This document shows, one piece after another, positions 4,699-7,255 of a DNA stretch of 7,255 nt. Within the stretch, counting starts at the first letter, position 1; each line of letters opens with the position of its first letter. Position numbers and translations under genes: made by a program. The stretch comes from Candidatus Wolframiiraptor sp. (GTDB taxonomy: Archaea > Thermoproteota > Nitrososphaeria_A > Caldarchaeales > Wolframiiraptoraceae). The stretch lies in the NCBI GenBank assembly GCA_003660635.1, contig QMUP01000041.1, positions 1-7,255 on the forward strand. The letters are read 5' to 3'. The notes beneath the pieces were generated by a model. The model did not search any database. It saw nothing but the letters and a program-made list of their open reading frames with translations, and was not told the DNA's origin.

Positions 4699-6623
4699 GT
4701 TATACCTAGGATTAACAAGAGCCTCGAGGCCACTCCCCCTATCAGTATCGCGAGCAATATCTCCGCCACCGTTATCAACGTAGCCCCCTTTGCCCCCATC
4801 TCCCTTACTAAGGCCGCTATGGTAGCTATGCATGGGATGTAGAATATCGTGACGAGTGAAAGCGTGACCATCTGATTAGGGGTTAAAGCGGCTGAGAAAT
4901 CAGTTGTCCCGAGGAGCGATGCGAGCGTCAAAAGTATGAGCTCTTTTCGGAGGACTCCGAAGATCAAAAGCATACCGGTTTCTTTCGGAAGCATCAGCCA
5001 CTCAACGGTTATCGGGCTCATGAGATCGGAGACCACGGATAAGACGCCGGTCAGGTCCATGAACTTTATGAAGACCCCTGCGAGAATGACGAGGGGCATG
5101 GCGATGTAGATGAACTGTCTTATCCTCAGCCAAGTCATTATCAGTATCGTCTTTAGGTTCGGCGTCTTATAGCTCGGCATCTCCATTATCAGCTCGACAG
5201 GCTTTCCGGGTAAGATCTTAGATGTCAACCTTCCGACGAGGAGGACCATAAGCAACGTGAAGAGGTAGAGCCCTGTCACCCAAAATACTCCGAGATATCT
5301 CCCAGTAAGGCCCATGACGACGACCGTGACCGCCGAGCATGGAATTAAAGTTGTCATGAGGATCGTTATCACCTTCTCTCTCCAAGTCTCCATAATCCTG
5401 GCGCTGAGACACGCTGGAACGTTGCATCCAAATCCCAAAATCATTGGGATGCCCGCCTTCCCGTGAACTCCAGCTTTATGCATAACATTATCTAGGAGGA
5501 ACGAGACCCTCGCGAGGTATCCCCAGTTCTCGAGGAGGAAGAGGAGGAAGTATAGAGGAGCGATGTAGGGGATGACTATTCCCAGCAGGGCTATGAAGCT
5601 CTCAACAGCGGCCCACCCCAGCTCTGACAATATTCCCGAGCCGAAGTACGCGAACCACGTCTCGCTAAGGCTTTCCGTTAGTTCGTCGAAGAAGCCGACG
5701 ATGTAATCCCCTATCCCGAACACTGTGAGAAACATTCCGGCGAAGATTATCACCATCAAAAGGTATCCGAAGACCTTGTGAGTCGCGATTTCGTCGAATC
5801 TCTCTCCAAGCGATGGCTTCCTCTCTTCCGCGATCTCGACGACTTTTTCAACTATTTGTCTAACTATTCCAACTCTCTCGTTCGCTATCGCTATCGAGGA
5901 ATCATGTCCATGGATCTCCTCTATTTCGGCGGAGAGCTTCTTCGCGAGCTCAAGGACTTCTGGGTTCTCGCGCTCCACGAGCTTCATAACTTCTTCATCT
6001 TTCTCGAGGAGCTTTATCGCGATCCATCTCCTGGGATACGGGGACTCAAAGCCCTCCAAGGCATCCTCCAGTTTCCTTATCCTATCCTCGATCTCCCGGC
6101 CGTACTCGAAGCGCTTCGGAGAGTATCCCTTCTCTGTGAGTTCTATCACCTTATCCAATACTTCGGTGAGCCCCTTCCCCCGTATCGCTATTGTGGGCAC
6201 GACCGGGGCTCCTAAGATTTCTTCGAGTTTTTGGGAGTTTATCTTGATCCCGCGTTTTTCAGCTAGGTCTATCATGTTGACCGCGATGACTAGGGGTCTC
6301 TCGAGTTCCAGGAGCTGTAACGTGAATATGAGGTGTCTCTCTAAGGCGGTGGCGTCAACGATGTTCACGACAACGTCGGGCTTCTCCTCAGCAATATATT
6401 CCCTAGCTATTAGCTCCTCGAGCGAGAAGTGGGTCAGCGAGTAGATTCCAGGTAGATCTATGACGTTAATGAAGTAACCCTTATAGAACAAGGTACCCTC
6501 GGCTTTCTCCACAGTCTTCCCCGGCCAGTTCCCGATGTGCTGATGAAGTCCGGTTAGGTTGTTGAAGATCACGCTTTTCCCGACGTTTGCCTGACCGGCA
6601 AGGGCGATCGTAATCTCCTTCAC
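4695..6623 (-). CDS. feoB: FeoB, GTP-dependent ferrous iron transporter
   Basis: A 642-residue membrane protein that imports Fe(II) across the cytoplasmic membrane. The N-terminal G domain shows G1 GQANVGKS (10-17), G2 Thr near 37, G3 DLPG (56-59), G4 NMID (116-119) and a G5-like loop near 145-151. A helical spacer follows (about 165-275), then the membrane domain from about 283. This carries the gate motif GFGCNVPA (397-404, Cys400), IPCS (427-430, Cys429), a conserved RKE segment near the second gate, and YIPC near the C-terminus. It is shorter than the E. coli protein (773) but ordinary for archaea, with no C-terminal extension and no FeoC gene nearby. The GTG start lies 6 bases after the feoA stop and is served by GGAGGT (6634-6639) in the end of feoA. 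Its TAG stop overlaps the converging gene's stop. Confidence 0.96.
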   Translation of the reverse strand: MKEITIALAGQANVGKSVIFNNLTGLHQHIGNWPGKTVEKAEGTLFYKGYFINVIDLPGIYSLTHFSLEELIAREYIAEEKPDVVVNIVDATALERHLIFTLQLLELERPLVIAVNMIDLAEKRGIKINSQKLEEILGAPVVPTIAIRGKGLTEVLDKVIELTEKGYSPKRFEYGREIEDRIRKLEDALEGFESPYPRRWIAIKLLEKDEEVMKLVERENPEVLELAKKLSAEIEEIHGHDSSIAIANERVGIVRQIVEKVVEIAEERKPSLGERFDEIATHKVFGYLLMVIIFAGMFLTVFGIGDYIVGFFDELTESLSETWFAYFGSGILSELGWAAVESFIALLGIVIPYIAPLYFLLFLLENWGYLARVSFLLDNVMHKAGVHGKAGIPMILGFGCNVPACLSARIMETWREKVITILMTTLIPCSAVTVVVMGLTGRYLGVFWVTGLYLFTLLMVLLVGRLTSKILPGKPVELIMEMPSYKTPNLKTILIMTWLRIRQFIYIAMPLVILAGVFIKFMDLTGVLSVVSDLMSPITVEWLMLPKETGMLLIFGVLRKELILLTLASLLGTTDFSAALTPNQMVTLSLVTIFYIPCIATIAALVREMGAKGATLITVAEILLAILIGGVASRLLLILGIT

Positions 6624-6629
6624 GGGATC

Positions 6630-6977
6630 CTAAACCTCCACTATAATTCTCTCAGCTAACCTCCTTCCGATCAGGAACCTAGAACCGGCGACTTCCACCT
6701 CTATTGGTCCTCCAAAGGGCGCCTTCCTCACGACCCTAATCCTAGACCCAACGACTATCCCGAGATCGGCGAGCCTCTTCTCCGCCCCATGGGCCATGCC
6801 GCGGCCCAGCCCTCGACGCCGGCGCCACCTAAATCGCCGCCCAAAAAACGGTATCCAGCCACCCCCTGAAGGACGATCTAACGGAGGACCCCGAGGGCCT
6901 AGAGGCCAGCCTCCAGAGCCTATACTGACTACTACGCCTCCCTGTCCCTCACGGAGATCGGTGAGCGGGATCCTCAT
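6630..6977 (-). CDS. feoA: FeoA-like SH3-fold protein with an internal Gly/Pro/Arg-rich insertion
   Basis: A 115-residue small cytoplasmic partner of FeoB. Both ends match FeoA: IPLTDLREGQGGVVVSI at residues 3-19, and after the insertion EKRLADLGIVVGSRIRVV (66-83), RKAPFGGPIEV (84-94) and a C-terminal strand ending in ERIIVEV. Normal FeoA proteins have about 75-80 residues. Here about 40 residues (roughly 22-62), rich in Gly, Pro, Trp and Arg with an RWRRRR run, sit between the first strand pair and the LADLG helix. DNA encoding this insert is more GC-rich than its surroundings. ATG 6977 is the only sensible start, since a TAA lies two codons upstream. The Shine-Dalgarno is weak. feoB follows after 6 bases, and a TATA box lies at 7033-7042. 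Confidence 0.88.
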   Translation of the reverse strand: MRIPLTDLREGQGGVVVSIGSGGWPLGPRGPPLDRPSGGGWIPFFGRRFRWRRRRGLGRGMAHGAEKRLADLGIVVGSRIRVVRKAPFGGPIEVEVAGSRFLIGRRLAERIIVEV

Positions 6978-7032
6978 AGTTTACCACTTTAGTTTTGAAG
7001 TGTTTAGGTGCTGCATGGATGAGCATTCGGGT

Positions 7033-7042
7033 TCTATATAAG
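7033..7042 (-). promoter_or_regulatory. TATA box of the feoAB operon
   Basis: On the - strand CTTATATAGA is centred near 7038, which predicts transcription starting near 7011 and a leader of about 34 bases before feoA. The box directly abuts the left arm of the inverted repeat at 7045-7078, so a protein bound there would compete with TBP/TFB, whose BRE contact would fall inside that arm. Confidence 0.68.
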
Positions 7043-7044
7043 CT

Positions 7045-7078
7045 TAACAGTGTAAAGCTTTAATATTTTACACTGTTA
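7045..7078. promoter_or_regulatory. Perfect 12-bp inverted-repeat operator between feoAB and the regulator
   Basis: TAACAGTGTAAA (7045-7056) and TTTACACTGTTA (7067-7078) are exact reverse complements with a 10-base spacer, centres 22 bp apart (two helical turns, same DNA face). A further half-site-like GTGTAAA occurs at 7084-7090, running into the regulator's start codon. The repeat brackets the regulator's TATA box and touches the feoA TATA box. It most likely binds the adjacent helix-turn-helix regulator; the binding partner is inference. Confidence 0.82.
7059..7068 (+). promoter_or_regulatory. TATA box of the divergent regulator gene
   Basis: TTTAATATTT lies in the spacer of the inverted repeat, centred about 26 bases upstream of the ATG at 7090. 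This spacing predicts a leaderless mRNA starting at the ATG and means operator occupancy should block TBP directly. Confidence 0.68.
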
Positions 7079-7089
7079 TTTTCGTGTAA

Positions 7090-7255
7090 ATGCTTGAAAA
7101 TCCCGGCCCGGCGTTAAAAGGTAAAAACAAGAGGTGGAGAAGAAGAATTGTGCGGTTAGAGCAGCTGGTCGCCGGCGTTAGGGCGGTCTTGGCTAAGAGG
7201 CTGGCCACAGAACACGGTTACACTAAGAAGAAGATCGCGGAGGCCCTAGACCTCA
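7090..7255 (+). CDS. XRE-like helix-turn-helix transcriptional regulator, 5' part
   Basis: The frame opens at ATG 7090 and runs off the window after about 55 codons. A basic N-terminal tail (KGKNKRWRRR) is followed by an amphipathic helix with the pattern LVAGVRAVLAKRLATEHGY and by TKKKIAEALDL. The latter looks like the first helices of a lambda-repressor-type HTH (compare the xLSQxxIAxxLG pattern). Archaeal predicted regulators of the COG2522 type carry a similar VLPxxRAxLAxxL helix before such an HTH. The ATG lies 26 bases after a TATA box, indicating a leaderless transcript. A GTG at 7150 is an alternative but less likely start. Divergent placement and the shared operator suggest control of feoAB, perhaps in response to iron. 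Any sensor domain lies beyond the window. Confidence 0.7.
   Translation, partial: MLENPGPALKGKNKRWRRRIVRLEQLVAGVRAVLAKRLATEHGYTKKKIAEALDL

Noticed and set aside
5778..6215. 145-codon + strand frame inside feoB
   Set aside because: Exact shadow of the feoB G-domain and spacer region on the opposite strand; feoB is unambiguous.

Overview
The window reads as a piece of an archaeal chromosome, most likely from a thermophilic TACK-group (Thermoproteota or Korarchaeota-like) archaeon. Signs of this are a tRNA gene that folds only if two short bulge-helix-bulge introns are removed, TATA boxes about 26-30 bases upstream of starts (leaderless-type promoters), mixed ATG/GTG/TTG starts, an Mrp-type P-loop ATPase and a COG1237-type metallo-beta-lactamase-fold hydrolase. 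The exact lineage cannot be fixed from the sequence alone.

Layout, left to right. Positions 1-160 are non-coding, with inverted repeats. From 161 to 1015 on the + strand lies an MBL-fold hydrolase whose reading frame is cut by a single in-frame TAA at 269-271. The conserved N-terminal strand lies before the stop and the metal-binding core lies after it. Converging on it, 3 bases away, is an Mrp/ApbC-family Fe-S carrier ATPase (1019-1846, - strand). Upstream of that gene, on the same strand, is tRNA-Gln(CUG) at 1977-2088, with one intron in the D arm and one at the canonical 37/38 site. Positions 2089-2410 hold the tRNA promoter, a hairpin and the promoter of the next gene, with no convincing protein gene.

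From 2411 to 4698 two + strand genes form a tight, translationally coupled pair. The first is an amino (probably N4-cytosine or N6-adenine) DNA methyltransferase with motif I before motif IV (TSPPY). The second is an unrecognised, largely helical protein of about 360 residues with winged-helix-like segments. This could be a modification or defence unit, but no nuclease motif is visible.

The right third is an iron-uptake locus. feoA and feoB are on the - strand (6977 down to 4695), 6 bases apart. Divergent from them is the start of an XRE-like helix-turn-helix regulator (7090 to the window edge). Between them is a perfect 12-bp inverted repeat (7045-7056 / 7067-7078) that brackets the regulator's TATA box and abuts the feoA TATA box. 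The simplest model is a metal- or redox-responsive regulator that represses itself and feoAB. FeoA carries an unusual Gly/Pro/Arg-rich insertion of about 40 residues. feoB and the methyltransferase partner converge and overlap by their stop codons.
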